A stretch of 64,000 bases of DNA from Nocardia jinanensis (GTDB taxonomy: Bacteria; Actinomycetota; Actinomycetes; Mycobacteriales; Mycobacteriaceae). Positions 41,920 through 52,079 of this stretch are shown piece by piece. The stretch is from the NCBI RefSeq assembly GCF_014645735.1, contig NZ_BMMH01000003.1, positions 372,001 to 436,000 of the forward strand, in the 5' to 3' direction. How positions within the stretch are numbered: position 1 is the stretch's first letter; each line of letters opens with the position of its first letter. Under the pieces are notes generated by a model. The model was not told where the DNA came from. It worked only from the letters and a program-made list of their open reading frames with translations, and ran no database searches. A program made the translations under genes and the position numbers.

Positions 41920-43509
41920 TCAGTTGACCTGTCGGCCCTCGCCCCAATACTGCGCGCGCAGCGCCTTCTTGTCCGGCTTGCCCAGCGGGCTGACCGGGAT
42001 GCTCTCGGCGAAATCGACCGTCTTCGGTGTGTACACCGCGCCCTTACGATCCTTCACCAGCGCTTGCAGTTCCTCGGTGGCGACACTCTGCCCGTCACGC
42101 AGCACGACTACCGCCTTGACCGCCTCGCCCCATTTCTCGTCCGGGACACCGATCACGGCTGCCGCGCTCACCGCCGGATGCGCCGACAGCACATCCTCGA
42201 CCTCGCGCGGGTACACGTTGAACCCGCCGGAGACGATCATGTCCTTCTTGCGGTCGACGATATAGAGGTAACCCTCCTCGTCCTGCCTGGCGATATCACC
42301 GGTGTGCAGCCAGCCGAATTCGGTGGCCTCCGCGGTCTGTTCGGGTTTGTTCAGGTACCCGTTCATCACCAGCGGCCCGCGGACGCACACCTCCCCTGGC
42401 TCGCCCTGGGGTACCTCGCCGCCTTTCTCGTCGAGTAGGGCCACCGATAGCCACGGCACCGGCCGGCCGCAGCTGGACAGGCGTTCCGGCTTGTTCAGAT
42501 CGTGGTCGCCGCGGCGCAGCACCGAGATCGTCATCGGGCTCTCGGCCTGACCGTAGAACTGGAAGAAGATGGGACCGAACTTCTCGATCGCCTCGGCCAG
42601 CCGGGTCGGGGAGATCGCGGACGCGCCGTAGAACACCGTCTGCAGGCTGGACAGGTCGTATTTGTCCAGGTCCGGGCTGTCCAGCAGGGCGTAGAGCATA
42701 GTGGGCACCAGCATGGTCGCGGTGATCTTGTACTTCTCGATCGCCTCGAGCACCTTGGCCGGCTGGAAGTACGGGAGCACCACGATGGAACCGCCCTGCT
42801 GGGCGGTGGGGTTCCAGAAGGCGGCGCCGGCGTGACTGAGCGGGGTGCACACCAGGAACCGGACCTCGTCGGGCCATTCCCATTCGGTCATCTGGATACG
42901 CAGCATGGTGGTGCTGCCGCGGAAGCTCATCTCCACGCCCTTGGGCTTACCGGTGGTACCACCGGTGTAGGCCAGGCTCATGGTCGCGTTGGGATCCACC
43001 CGCGGACCGCGGACCCGCTCGGGGGTGAAGCCGGCCGCCAGTTCGATGAGATCGGTACCCACCGCCGACGGACCGAACGAGAACAAGTTCCGCAAACCGG
43101 GCACCTTCTCGCGCAACTGCGCGGCCCGCTCGTCGAAACCCGCCGGATCGTAGATCAGGGTTTCCACACCCGCGTCCTGGAGGACGTAGGCATGATCGTC
43201 GAGTGAGCCCATGGGATGCAGCGCCATGGCCCGCGACCCGTTCACGTTGTTGGCGCCCTGGGCGAAGATCACCTCCGGCCGGTTGGCCGAGAGCACCGCC
43301 ACCGGAGAGCCCACGCCGAGTCCGGTCGAGGCCAGCGCCTGGGCAAAGCGGCTGATCTGATCGCGCACGTCGCGGTAGGTCAGGGTCGCGTCGTCGATAT
43401 GGACCGCGGTGCGGTCGGCATAACGCTCGAGAGCTTTGCCCAGCAGATCCACCGCGAGCGGCTCGCGGTGCAGCAGGGCGGTGTCGTCGACGTGCGGTTC
43501 AGTGTTCAT
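41920..43509 (-). CDS. FadD-type acyl-CoA synthetase, KstR-boxed
   Basis: 529 residues from ATG 43509. The AMP-binding P-loop is YTGGTTGKPKG (residues 181-191); FYGASAISPTRL and the YGQAESPM A5-like motif follow; GWLHTGDIARQDEEGYLYIVDRKKDMIVSGGFNVYP carries the hinge and catalytic region, and GKPDKKALR the C-terminal lysine. It adenylates a carboxylic acid and forms its CoA thioester. A perfect KstR-consensus box lies ~140 bases upstream, so a sterol-derived acid is the likely substrate (inference). It cannot be assigned to a specific FadD by eye. Confidence 0.88.
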   Translation of the reverse strand: MNTEPHVDDTALLHREPLAVDLLGKALERYADRTAVHIDDATLTYRDVRDQISRFAQALASTGLGVGSPVAVLSANRPEVIFAQGANNVNGSRAMALHPMGSLDDHAYVLQDAGVETLIYDPAGFDERAAQLREKVPGLRNLFSFGPSAVGTDLIELAAGFTPERVRGPRVDPNATMSLAYTGGTTGKPKGVEMSFRGSTTMLRIQMTEWEWPDEVRFLVCTPLSHAGAAFWNPTAQQGGSIVVLPYFQPAKVLEAIEKYKITATMLVPTMLYALLDSPDLDKYDLSSLQTVFYGASAISPTRLAEAIEKFGPIFFQFYGQAESPMTISVLRRGDHDLNKPERLSSCGRPVPWLSVALLDEKGGEVPQGEPGEVCVRGPLVMNGYLNKPEQTAEATEFGWLHTGDIARQDEEGYLYIVDRKKDMIVSGGFNVYPREVEDVLSAHPAVSAAAVIGVPDEKWGEAVKAVVVLRDGQSVATEELQALVKDRKGAVYTPKTVDFAESIPVSPLGKPDKKALRAQYWGEGRQVN

Positions 43510-43647
43510 TCGTCTGCCTTTCGGGCCGGCCCGTAGAAGCGGCCCAGTGAAAATCGACCGGCGCCCCGGCGCGGTCACGGGCCGCGGGCACCGCCACATG
43601 GCGCCACGGCCCGTGAACCACACACGGGGCTCGCAAACCGGGAAAAC

Positions 43648-43661
43648 TATAACACGTTCTA
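43648..43661. promoter_or_regulatory. KstR-type operator upstream of fadD
   Basis: TATAACACGTTCTA fits TnnAACnnGTTnnA exactly. Toward the gene the context shares AAAGTAGAAC with the site at 29661. Confidence 0.7.
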
Positions 43662-43838
43662 CTTTGATTCCGTGGCCGATCCCGCCGACCCGGACATACC
43701 GGCGAGCGCGGTCGGGCAGGCCTCGGCATAGCCGCGCACCAGCGGACGGGCGTCCGCGCGCCGCCAGGCCAGCGCCAGTTCGCTGGGGCTCACCCCGCGC
43801 ACCGGCCGCGACGCCCACGACCTTGCGGAACCCAAATA

Positions 43839-43855
43839 GGGATAGTTAGTATCCC
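43839..43855. promoter_or_regulatory. Rrf2 operator candidate 1 (GGGATA-5-TATCCC)
   Basis: A perfect 6-bp inverted repeat around GTTAG that ends 4 bases before the Rrf2 ATG. It is part of a 27-base block ~75 percent identical to the block at 44379-44405. If the operator overlaps the promoter, the Rrf2 mRNA would be nearly leaderless. Confidence 0.6.
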
Positions 43856-43859
43856 GGTT

Positions 43860-44333
43860 ATGAAGATGGGCGAGGGCGTCGAATGGAGCTTGCACTGCTG
43901 TGTCACGCTGACCTGGCTCGATGATCAATGGCCGGTCCCGATCGCCCGGCTGGCCACCTGGTTCGACCTGCCGGTCGAGTACTTGAAGAAGCGGCTGCAG
44001 GCGCTGGTCCGCGCCGGAATCCTCACCTCCACCGCGGGGGTGCGGGGCGGGTTCGGCCTCGCCCGCCCCCCCGAGCGGATCACGGTACTCGAGGTGGTCA
44101 CCGCCATCGAGGGCGGCGTGGACCCCTTCCGCTGCACCGAGATCCGGCAGCGCGGCGGCAGTGGGCGCGCCACGGGCGCGGAATTCACCCAGCCGTGCGG
44201 TATCGCACTGGCCATGCGTCGCGCGGAGCTGGCGTGGCGGCGTGAACTCGCCGCCCAGACCATCGCCGACCTCGCCGCCGGAGCACCGGCCACTTCCGCG
44301 GAACGCACCCGGCGCGGATTCGCGAACTCCTGA
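43860..44333 (+). CDS. Rrf2 family transcriptional regulator
   Basis: 157 residues (ATG 43860; ATG 43866 is also possible). The winged helix segment PIARLATWFDLPVEYLKKRLQALVRAGILTSTAGVRGGFGLARPPERITVLEVVTAIEG is the Rrf2 signature. Later cysteines (PFRCTEIRQ and TQPCGIALAM) are spaced more widely than in IscR/NsrR; whether they bind an iron-sulfur cluster is unclear. It is followed by an NDH-2-like gene with a related operator, suggesting autoregulation and control of that gene. Confidence 0.85.
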   Translation: MKMGEGVEWSLHCCVTLTWLDDQWPVPIARLATWFDLPVEYLKKRLQALVRAGILTSTAGVRGGFGLARPPERITVLEVVTAIEGGVDPFRCTEIRQRGGSGRATGAEFTQPCGIALAMRRAELAWRRELAAQTIADLAAGAPATSAERTRRGFANS

Positions 44334-44382
44334 CCGGCGGCGATCCGCCGAGATCACACCACGCCGCCGCGGGCACCTAATA

Positions 44383-44399
44383 GAGACATTTGATATCCC
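44383..44399. promoter_or_regulatory. Rrf2 operator candidate 2
   Basis: GAGACA-TTTGA-TATCCC, an imperfect copy of the box at 43839 with the same TATCCCG(A/G)TTAT right half. It lies 21 bases before the NDH-2-like start codon. Confidence 0.55.
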
Positions 44400-44420
44400 G
44401 ATTATTCTCAGGAGGAGAAG

Positions 44421-45635
44421 ATGACCGGAACAGTGGTACTGGGCGGCGGGTTCGCCGGAGTGTGGAGCGCGGCTGCCGCGGTCCGGGTCGCTCGCGCGGC
44501 CGGACGGGATCTGCCCGTCACCCTGATCGACCCCGGCGACGACCTGGTGATCCGCCCACGCCTCTACGAAGCCGATCCAGACCGGATGCGAGTGCCGCTG
44601 GATCACATTCTGGGGCCCGTCGGCGTCCGCCGGATCGCGGCGGCCGCGACCGGGATCGACACCGCGCGCCGGACCGTCACCGTCTCCGAACGCGATGGCG
44701 GCGAACGTGAAATCGAGTGGGAGCGGCTGATCCTGGCCACCGGCAGCCGACTCGTCCGGCCCACTGTGCCCGGCGCCGAGCTGCTCTTCGATGTGGACAC
44801 CCTCCCCGCGGCGACGAAACTGGACGAACACCTGCACCGCCTGCGGGAACTCCCACGGGACGAGGGCCGTCTGACCGCCGTGGTCATCGGCGCCGGCTTC
44901 ACCGGCCTCGAGATCGCCACCGAACTGGTGGATCGGCTCGGTGCGCTGCCCCGGGCGGCGAGTGAGCGGGTCCGGATCGTCCTCGTCGAGCGCGCCGCAA
45001 CGGTCGGCCCCGAACTCGGCCCCGGGCCGCGCCCGCAGATCCTCGCGGCCCTGGCCGCGCTCGGCGTGGAACTGCGACTGGGCGTGAGCGCGGCAGCGGT
45101 GGAGCCCGCGGGCGTCGCCCTCTCCGACGGCGACCGGATCGCGGCGCGCACGGCGATCTGGACCGCCGGGGTGCAGGCGAGTCCGCTCACCGCCGATATC
45201 CCGGCTCGACGCGACCGGCTGGGACGCCTGGAGGTGAACGAGCGACTGGAGGTCGCCGGGGTGCCCGGCGTCTACGCCGCGGGCGATACCGCGACGACCC
45301 GCGCCGAATCCGGGCAGCGCGTGCTGCAGTGCTGTCAGCACGCGCTGCAACTCGGCAAGTTCGCCGGCCACAACGCCGCCGCCGATCTCCTCGGATTGCC
45401 GTCCGTACCGTTCGCGGCGACACCGTATGTCACCTGTCTCGACCTGGGCGCCGCCGGAGCGGTCTTCACCAACGGCTGGGACCGCCGGGTGGTGGCGACC
45501 GGGGAGATCGCCAAGGCGCGCAAACGTAAGGTGAACGAGCTGTGGATCTATCCGCCCACCGACGATCCGGCCGAACTGCTGCGGCAGGCCGACTACCGCT
45601 TCTCGGTCCGGCAGATCACCGCGCCCAGCACCTGA
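44421..45635 (+). CDS. NDH-2-like NAD(P)/FAD-dependent oxidoreductase, Rrf2-linked
   Basis: A 404-residue protein with the N-terminal FAD motif VVLGGGFAGVWSAAAA, a second motif AVVIGAGFTGLEIATEL around residue 155, GVYAAGDTA near residue 285 and the NDH-2-like QCCQHALQLGKFAGHNAAADLLG. It oxidises NAD(P)H, passing electrons to quinone or another carrier. AGGAGGAG lies just before ATG 44421. The operator shared with the upstream Rrf2 gene suggests control by redox or NO signals, as known for other Rrf2 proteins. Confidence 0.85.
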   Translation: MTGTVVLGGGFAGVWSAAAAVRVARAAGRDLPVTLIDPGDDLVIRPRLYEADPDRMRVPLDHILGPVGVRRIAAAATGIDTARRTVTVSERDGGEREIEWERLILATGSRLVRPTVPGAELLFDVDTLPAATKLDEHLHRLRELPRDEGRLTAVVIGAGFTGLEIATELVDRLGALPRAASERVRIVLVERAATVGPELGPGPRPQILAALAALGVELRLGVSAAAVEPAGVALSDGDRIAARTAIWTAGVQASPLTADIPARRDRLGRLEVNERLEVAGVPGVYAAGDTATTRAESGQRVLQCCQHALQLGKFAGHNAAADLLGLPSVPFAATPYVTCLDLGAAGAVFTNGWDRRVVATGEIAKARKRKVNELWIYPPTDDPAELLRQADYRFSVRQITAPST

Positions 45636-45655
45636 ACCCGGCGGCCGCGCCCTGC

Positions 45656-46855
45656 TCACCGCGCCGCGACCAGCTCCTTTTCCGGTACGGCAGCGATGGG
45701 CAGGTGCGCCCGGGAATGCCGCGTGATGACAGCGGTTCCCGACAGCGCCACCAGTACCAGCCCGCCGAGCAACACGGGGTAACCCGCGGCGGGGCTGAGC
45801 AGGCTCAGCAGCCACGGCAGGAGGAAGCCGAGGTAGGCCAGCGCGTAATAGGCGCCGGTGAGCGCGGCCAGTTCCGCCGGCGCGGCCATCCGCTGCAGTT
45901 CGAGCAGACCGGAGACCAGCGCGATACCGTACGCGCAGCCCAGGGCGAGAGCCGCCGCCAGGGCGAGTACAGGCGAGCGGACGATCGCGGCGAGCGCGCT
46001 GACCACCAGCCCGGCCGGTAGGACCGACATCGACACCACGACACCGCGCGCGCTGGTGGTCCGGTCGAGCCGCTTGGCAAGCGGCTGCACCAGGACACCG
46101 ACCGTGAGAGTGGCGACCGTGATCGTGGTCGAATAGACCAGTCCCCACTCGCCGACCCGGTCGCCCACCAGCTGCGGCATGACCGCGTAGGCCACCCCGG
46201 CCGAGCCGAAGATCCACGGGGCCATCGGCAGCACGACCCGCCGGAAGCGCGGATGACGCAGCCCGGAGAATCGGCCGCCCGCGCCTGTCCCGGCCGGCCG
46301 GGTCTCCGGCGTCCGCAACACCGCCGGCAGTACGGCCGCCGCGAGTAGTACGTGCACGAAGTACGGCAGCACCATCGGAGCCGGTCCCCACTGGGCGAGC
46401 AATCCGGCGACCCCCGCTCCGAATCCGAAGCCCAGGGTCAGCCAGAGCGCGGCCCGCCGGGCTCCAGCCGCCGGGCCGCGGCCGGTACCGGCGGCGAGCT
46501 CGGTGACCCAGGTGGTGCCCACCGCCATGGCCACGGCCACTCCGAATCCGGAGACCAGCCGCCCGGCCGCGATCCAGCCGACGCCGTACACCCCGGCCGC
46601 CAGTAAGGGACTGGCCACCAGGGAGGCCAGCACCCCGGCGACCGCCACCGGCCGCCGCCCGAACCGTGCCGCCAGCGAGCCGCTGAGCAGCAGTCCCGGC
46701 ACCAAGCCGAGAACATAGGCGCCGAGCAGCGCGTTCACCGTGAGCGCGGAACAGCCCTCGTCCCGGTACATCACCAGCAGTGGCGTGAACTGGTTACCGC
46801 CCCAGGCGCAGATGAAGATCGCCGCCACCGCACCGCACCACGTACCCGGCCTCAT
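45656..46855 (-). CDS. MFS transporter
   Basis: 399 residues from ATG 46855 (a GTG three bases upstream is also in frame). About 12 hydrophobic segments; the loop SLAARFGRRPVAVAG matches the MFS motif A region between helices 2 and 3. The substrate is unknown; the general look is of a drug or small-molecule exporter. Its ATG overlaps the stop of the GntR gene (TGATG), so the two are translationally coupled and the GntR protein probably controls this transporter. Confidence 0.85.
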   Translation of the reverse strand: MRPGTWCGAVAAIFICAWGGNQFTPLLVMYRDEGCSALTVNALLGAYVLGLVPGLLLSGSLAARFGRRPVAVAGVLASLVASPLLAAGVYGVGWIAAGRLVSGFGVAVAMAVGTTWVTELAAGTGRGPAAGARRAALWLTLGFGFGAGVAGLLAQWGPAPMVLPYFVHVLLAAAVLPAVLRTPETRPAGTGAGGRFSGLRHPRFRRVVLPMAPWIFGSAGVAYAVMPQLVGDRVGEWGLVYSTTITVATLTVGVLVQPLAKRLDRTTSARGVVVSMSVLPAGLVVSALAAIVRSPVLALAAALALGCAYGIALVSGLLELQRMAAPAELAALTGAYYALAYLGFLLPWLLSLLSPAAGYPVLLGGLVLVALSGTAVITRHSRAHLPIAAVPEKELVAAR

Positions 46856-47508
46856 CACCGATGGGTCCCGTCGAGGTGCGCGCGCAGGGCGGTGGCGAAC
46901 GCGACTTCGTCACCCGATTCGATGATGTCGATCAACTCGCCGTGCTCCCGCAATACGACGGGGATATGGCCGGGCACCGGGCCCAGGGCGGCGATGTTCA
47001 TCCGGCGCTGCCGGTCGGCCAGGCCGGTGTAGAAGCGGATCAGCAGCGCGTTGTCCCCGGCGGCGACCAGGGTGCGGTGGAAGAGCTCGTCGGCTTCGGC
47101 GAAGGCGTTCAAATCCCCGAGTTCGGCGTACCCACGCTGGACCTCGAGTGCCTCGCGCATCCGGGCGATCGCGGCGGGGATCCGCTCCGGAGTGCGCAGC
47201 AGCCGGCGCAGGGCCGCCGTCTCGATGGCTTCGCGGGCGTCCAGCACGTCCTCGCCCTCGCCCGGCGGCACCGGGGCCACGATGGCACCGCGTTTGGGCA
47301 CCAGGGTGAGCAGTTCCTCGGCCTGCAGCCGGACGAAGGCCTCCCGTACCGGCGTCCGGCTGAGCCCGAGCCGTCCGGCGATCTCGGTCTCGCTGAACAG
47401 GTGACCGCCGGGGAGCTCACCGGACAGGACGAGTTCCTTGGTGAGCTGATAGGCCCGGTCGGCCGCGCTCTGTCCGGGCGTTTCGGCGGGGTACGAGGAG
47501 GTCTGCAC
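46855..47508 (-). CDS. GntR family (FadR/FCD) regulator
   Basis: 217 residues from GTG 47508. DNA-binding domain: YQLTKELVLSGELPGGHLFSETEIAGRLGLSRTPVREAFVRLQAEELLTLVPKRGAIVAP (residues ~20-80). The FCD ligand domain follows with metal-type residues (DLNAFAEADELFHRTLVAAGDN, and REHGELIDIIESGD, which gives H in EHGEL, then LRAHLDGTHR). It represses or activates in response to an organic acid. Coupled to the MFS gene; two palindromes lie immediately upstream. Confidence 0.87.
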   Translation of the reverse strand: MQTSSYPAETPGQSAADRAYQLTKELVLSGELPGGHLFSETEIAGRLGLSRTPVREAFVRLQAEELLTLVPKRGAIVAPVPPGEGEDVLDAREAIETAALRRLLRTPERIPAAIARMREALEVQRGYAELGDLNAFAEADELFHRTLVAAGDNALLIRFYTGLADRQRRMNIAALGPVPGHIPVVLREHGELIDIIESGDEVAFATALRAHLDGTHR

Positions 47509-47517
47509 ACCGCCCAC

Positions 47518-47534
47518 TGTATCGAATGGATACA
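47518..47534. promoter_or_regulatory. Inverted repeat TGTATC-5-GATACA upstream of GntR
   Basis: Perfect 6-bp arms, 10 bases upstream of the GntR start codon. A likely autoregulatory GntR operator. Confidence 0.5.
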
Positions 47535-47535
47535 A

Positions 47536-47549
47536 GCTTGCATGCAAGC
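47536..47549. promoter_or_regulatory. 14-bp perfect palindrome GCTTGCATGCAAGC
   Basis: It lies one base beyond the TGTATC repeat, in the divergent gap between the GntR and thioesterase-like genes. It could be a second operator or bind a different regulator. Confidence 0.5.
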
Positions 47550-47667
47550 GTGCACTCGTCCATGCGCCCGAACGGGATACCGGCGCGGGAGGGTCCCGGC
47601 CCGGCGGTACGGTCGGCACAGCGACCGAACAGACGGCGCGACCGCCGACCGGACGAACGGACACGAT

Positions 47668-48462
47668 ATGAACGAGGCCTTCTACCTACCCGATCGGGCG
47701 GATCCGGAGCGGTTCGTGTCCACCGAGCTCACGCGCGGTCCGTGGTCACCGGACGCCCAGCACGCCGGGCCACCCTCGGCGCTGCTCGGGCATGTGATCG
47801 AACGGTGCGAACCACGACCGGGCTTCCAGGTCGGCCGCGTCGCCGTCGAGATCCTCGGCCCGGTCCCCCTGGCACCACTCACCGCGCAGGCACGTCTCGT
47901 CCGCCCGGGTCGCAGCGTGGAACTCATCGAAGCGACGCTGTCCACCGACCGCGGCCCGGTGATGCGAGCGAACGCATGGCGTTTCAAACTCGCCGATCCC
48001 GAACTCGCGATCCCCGAACATCTGCTGCCGACCGGGACACGACCGGGCCCCGATCAGACCCCCGCACCCGAACCGTTCCCCTCGGCCCAGGCGGTGGGCT
48101 TCCACACCGGTATCGAATACCGGTACATCACCGGCTCGTTCCGCGAACCCGGCCCCGCGGTGTGCTGGATCCGGTTGAAGTACCCGGTCGTCGCGGGCAC
48201 CGCACCCAGCCCGCTGGAACGCGCGCTCGCCGCCGCGGATTCCGGTAACGGCGTGAGCGCGGTCCTCGACTGGGACCGCTATCTGTTCATCAACACCGAT
48301 CTGACCGTGACCCTGCACCGCCAGCCGGTGGGCGAATGGGTATGCCTCGACGCCGTCACTCATCCGCAGCCGCATGGGATCGGCCTGGCCGAATCCGCGC
48401 TCTTCGACGAGAAGGGACCGCTGGGCCGCAGTACCCAAACCCTCTTCCTCGGGCCACGCTGA
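47668..48462 (+). CDS. Acyl-CoA thioesterase-like protein (double hotdog, TesB-type)
   Basis: 264 residues from ATG 47668. The N-terminal half PWSPDAQHAGPPSALLGHVIERC, then VGRVAVEILGPVPLAPLTAQARLVRPGRSVELIEATL, is typical of the N-terminal hotdog of actinobacterial TesB-like thioesterase superfamily proteins; the C-terminal half ends in VTHPQPHGIGLAESALFDEKGPLGRSTQTLFL. These hydrolyse acyl-CoA thioesters or act as binding proteins. Divergent from the GntR/MFS pair. Confidence 0.8.
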   Translation: MNEAFYLPDRADPERFVSTELTRGPWSPDAQHAGPPSALLGHVIERCEPRPGFQVGRVAVEILGPVPLAPLTAQARLVRPGRSVELIEATLSTDRGPVMRANAWRFKLADPELAIPEHLLPTGTRPGPDQTPAPEPFPSAQAVGFHTGIEYRYITGSFREPGPAVCWIRLKYPVVAGTAPSPLERALAAADSGNGVSAVLDWDRYLFINTDLTVTLHRQPVGEWVCLDAVTHPQPHGIGLAESALFDEKGPLGRSTQTLFLGPR

Positions 48463-48466
48463 CCCG

Positions 48467-48562
48467 TCCGCCGTCATACCGCGCATCCGCCGTCATACCG
48501 CGCGGGCCCTCCGACGACGGCACGCATCGCCCGCACCGAACTCGGCCCGCACCGAACTCGGC
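48467..48562. repeat. Short tandem repeats after the thioesterase-like gene
   Basis: An 18-base unit TCCGCCGTCATACCGCGC occurs at 48467-48484 and 48486-48503. A 16-base unit CCGCACCGAACTCGGC occurs at 48531-48546 and 48547-48562. Both copies of each are identical. Confidence 0.7.
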
Positions 48563-48673
48563 CCGCGCCGACCGGCCCCACCGGCCCGTCATACCGCCGG
48601 CCGGCCGCGGTGCGGGCGCGGAATCGGTGCCCGTCGCGCCGCGATCCGGACCACCGTGACGGGTGACGCCCGC

Positions 48674-49303
48674 CTACTCTCCCGAGGCGCCGACCACCGG
48701 TTCGACCCCCAGCTCCCCCAGTGCCGGTGCACCGAACTCCCGCCGGATCGCCGCGCCCACCCGGTCGTCCTCACCTGTCGCGAGCAGGTCGATCAGCGCC
48801 CCGCGCAGCACCGCGAGTACCCGGGTCCGTTCGGCCCGGCCCTGATCGGTGTCCCGGATGCGCCCGGGCTGCGCCGCCGCCAACACATCCAGCCAGTCCG
48901 CGACGGTCTCCCGGGCGAAATCGGCCCACGGGCCGGACGGTTCGACCAGTGACCGGACGTAACCCTCCAGCCACAGGGTGAGCAGAGCTCGCCGAGCGGG
49001 GTCGGACAACCACGCCCACAGCACCGCCGCAACCCGGGGCAGCCGATCGCGGGGCGGGCCCGATGCGGGCACATCTACGGCGGCCAGCAGCGCGAGTTCC
49101 TCGGACCGGGCCCGCGCGAGCAGAGCACGGACCAGCCCTTCTTTGCTGCCGAACAGGTACAGCAGCACCCGCGGACTGCTCCCGATCTCCTTCGCCAGCG
49201 GTCGCAGCGACATCTCCGCCAGCCCATGGGCCAGTACGTACCGATAGGCCGCTTCGAGCGGTTCGCTCCGCCGGGCCGAGGGGGTTGCGTCCGAGTCCGC
49301 CAT
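48674..49303 (-). CDS. TetR family regulator
   Basis: 209 residues from ATG 49303. The helix-turn-helix region is LEAAYRYVLAHGLAEMSLRPLAKEIGSSPRVLLYLFGSKEGLVRALLARAR (residues ~15-65); a TetR_C-type helical domain follows. It is divergent from a GNAT gene and a long perfect palindrome lies between the two starts. Confidence 0.85.
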   Translation of the reverse strand: MADSDATPSARRSEPLEAAYRYVLAHGLAEMSLRPLAKEIGSSPRVLLYLFGSKEGLVRALLARARSEELALLAAVDVPASGPPRDRLPRVAAVLWAWLSDPARRALLTLWLEGYVRSLVEPSGPWADFARETVADWLDVLAAAQPGRIRDTDQGRAERTRVLAVLRGALIDLLATGEDDRVGAAIRREFGAPALGELGVEPVVGASGE

Positions 49304-49316
49304 ACATGCGTTCTGA

Positions 49317-49344
49317 CACCACTGAAACAGTCGTTTCAGTGGTG
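49317..49344. promoter_or_regulatory. 12-bp perfect inverted repeat, TetR operator candidate
   Basis: CACCACTGAAAC (49317-49328), AGTC spacer, GTTTCAGTGGTG (49333-49344). Sited between the divergent TetR (49303) and GNAT (49375) start codons, the expected place for a TetR operator acting on both. Confidence 0.75.
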
Positions 49345-49374
49345 GGCAGCCTAGGCCGTACCCGGAGGACGGAC

Positions 49375-49884
49375 ATGATCGAGACAGACGCCGGCACGAA
49401 GCCCGGCCCGGTGATCCGCGCCCTCGGACAACCGGGTGATCCGGTCTGGATGGTGCAGGCGCACGGTGAGATCTACGCGGCCGAGTTCGGCTGGGACAGC
49501 AGCTTCGAAGCACTCGTGGCCCAGATCGTCGCCGGTTACGCGACCGAGCACGACCCCGGCCGCGAAGCTGCCTGGATCGCCACTCTCGACGGTGAACGGG
49601 TGGGGTGCGTGCACTGCACCCACGGCGACGACGAGACCGCGAGACTGCGGACTCTGCTGGTGGATCCCAAGGCCCGCGGTCGCGGTCTGGGCGATCGACT
49701 GGTCACGACATGCCTGGACTTCGCGCGCACCAGCGGCTACCGCCGGATCACGCTCTGGACCAACGATGCGCTCACCTCGGCGCGCCGGATCTACCGGGCA
49801 CCCGGGTTCGAGCTCGACGACGAATACCGCCATCACAGCTTCGGCCGGGACCTGGTCGGACAGAACTGGTCCCGCGAGCTGTAG
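49375..49884 (+). CDS. GNAT family N-acetyltransferase
   Basis: 169 residues from ATG 49375, CGGAGG upstream. GNAT motif A is LRTLLVDPKARGRGLGDRLVTTCLDFARTSGYRRITLWTN (residues ~92-130), with the acetyl-CoA pyrophosphate loop RGRGLG, and motif B is ARRIYRAPGFELDDEYRHHSFG. The acceptor is unknown; detoxification of an antibiotic or amino compound would fit the TetR-controlled divergent arrangement. Confidence 0.85.
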   Translation: MIETDAGTKPGPVIRALGQPGDPVWMVQAHGEIYAAEFGWDSSFEALVAQIVAGYATEHDPGREAAWIATLDGERVGCVHCTHGDDETARLRTLLVDPKARGRGLGDRLVTTCLDFARTSGYRRITLWTNDALTSARRIYRAPGFELDDEYRHHSFGRDLVGQNWSREL

Positions 49885-49922
49885 TGCCGGCGCGGATCCC
49901 ACCGGCTCGTCTCCGGGCGGCC

Positions 49923-51719
<1,797 letters not shown>

Positions 51720-52079
51720 ACCGCAAGGTATTTTCGGATATAGCGAGCATGGATGAGCCCTGACGCACCCCTAACGGGCGTTCCAGGCATATTGACGGGT
51801 GCGTACACCCGGTCAGCGCGCCGCCGACCACCCGGCCACCGTCTGAGCCGCACCGACACAACCAGCGCGATCGAAGCCGCACCGCCGGTTATCCGCCGAC
51901 CTTCGCCTTCCGGTCCGGCCTTCATCTCCGGGGCCGCCGTGCCGGTATCGCGGCCGGTTCGGCGCCACCGGAGCCGAGACTGCAGCCCACGCCTACGCCG
52001 TGCTCAGCAGGTCGCCGAGAGATCCGGGAACGCTTCGCGTGATATGAGCCGGCGCGTCCAGTCGACGGATCGAGAACCG
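51720..52079. other. 360-base intergenic stretch, nothing recognised
   Basis: Between the Ddn-like gene end and the start of the proline-rich protein gene (both minus strand). Presumably it includes the promoter of the latter. No hairpin, RNA or conserved frame is evident. Confidence 0.45.

Noticed and set aside
43659..46391. A 910-residue minus-strand frame across Rrf2 and NDH-2-like genes
   Set aside because: It is antisense to clear Rrf2 and flavoprotein genes and has no family motifs; long antisense frames are common at this GC content.
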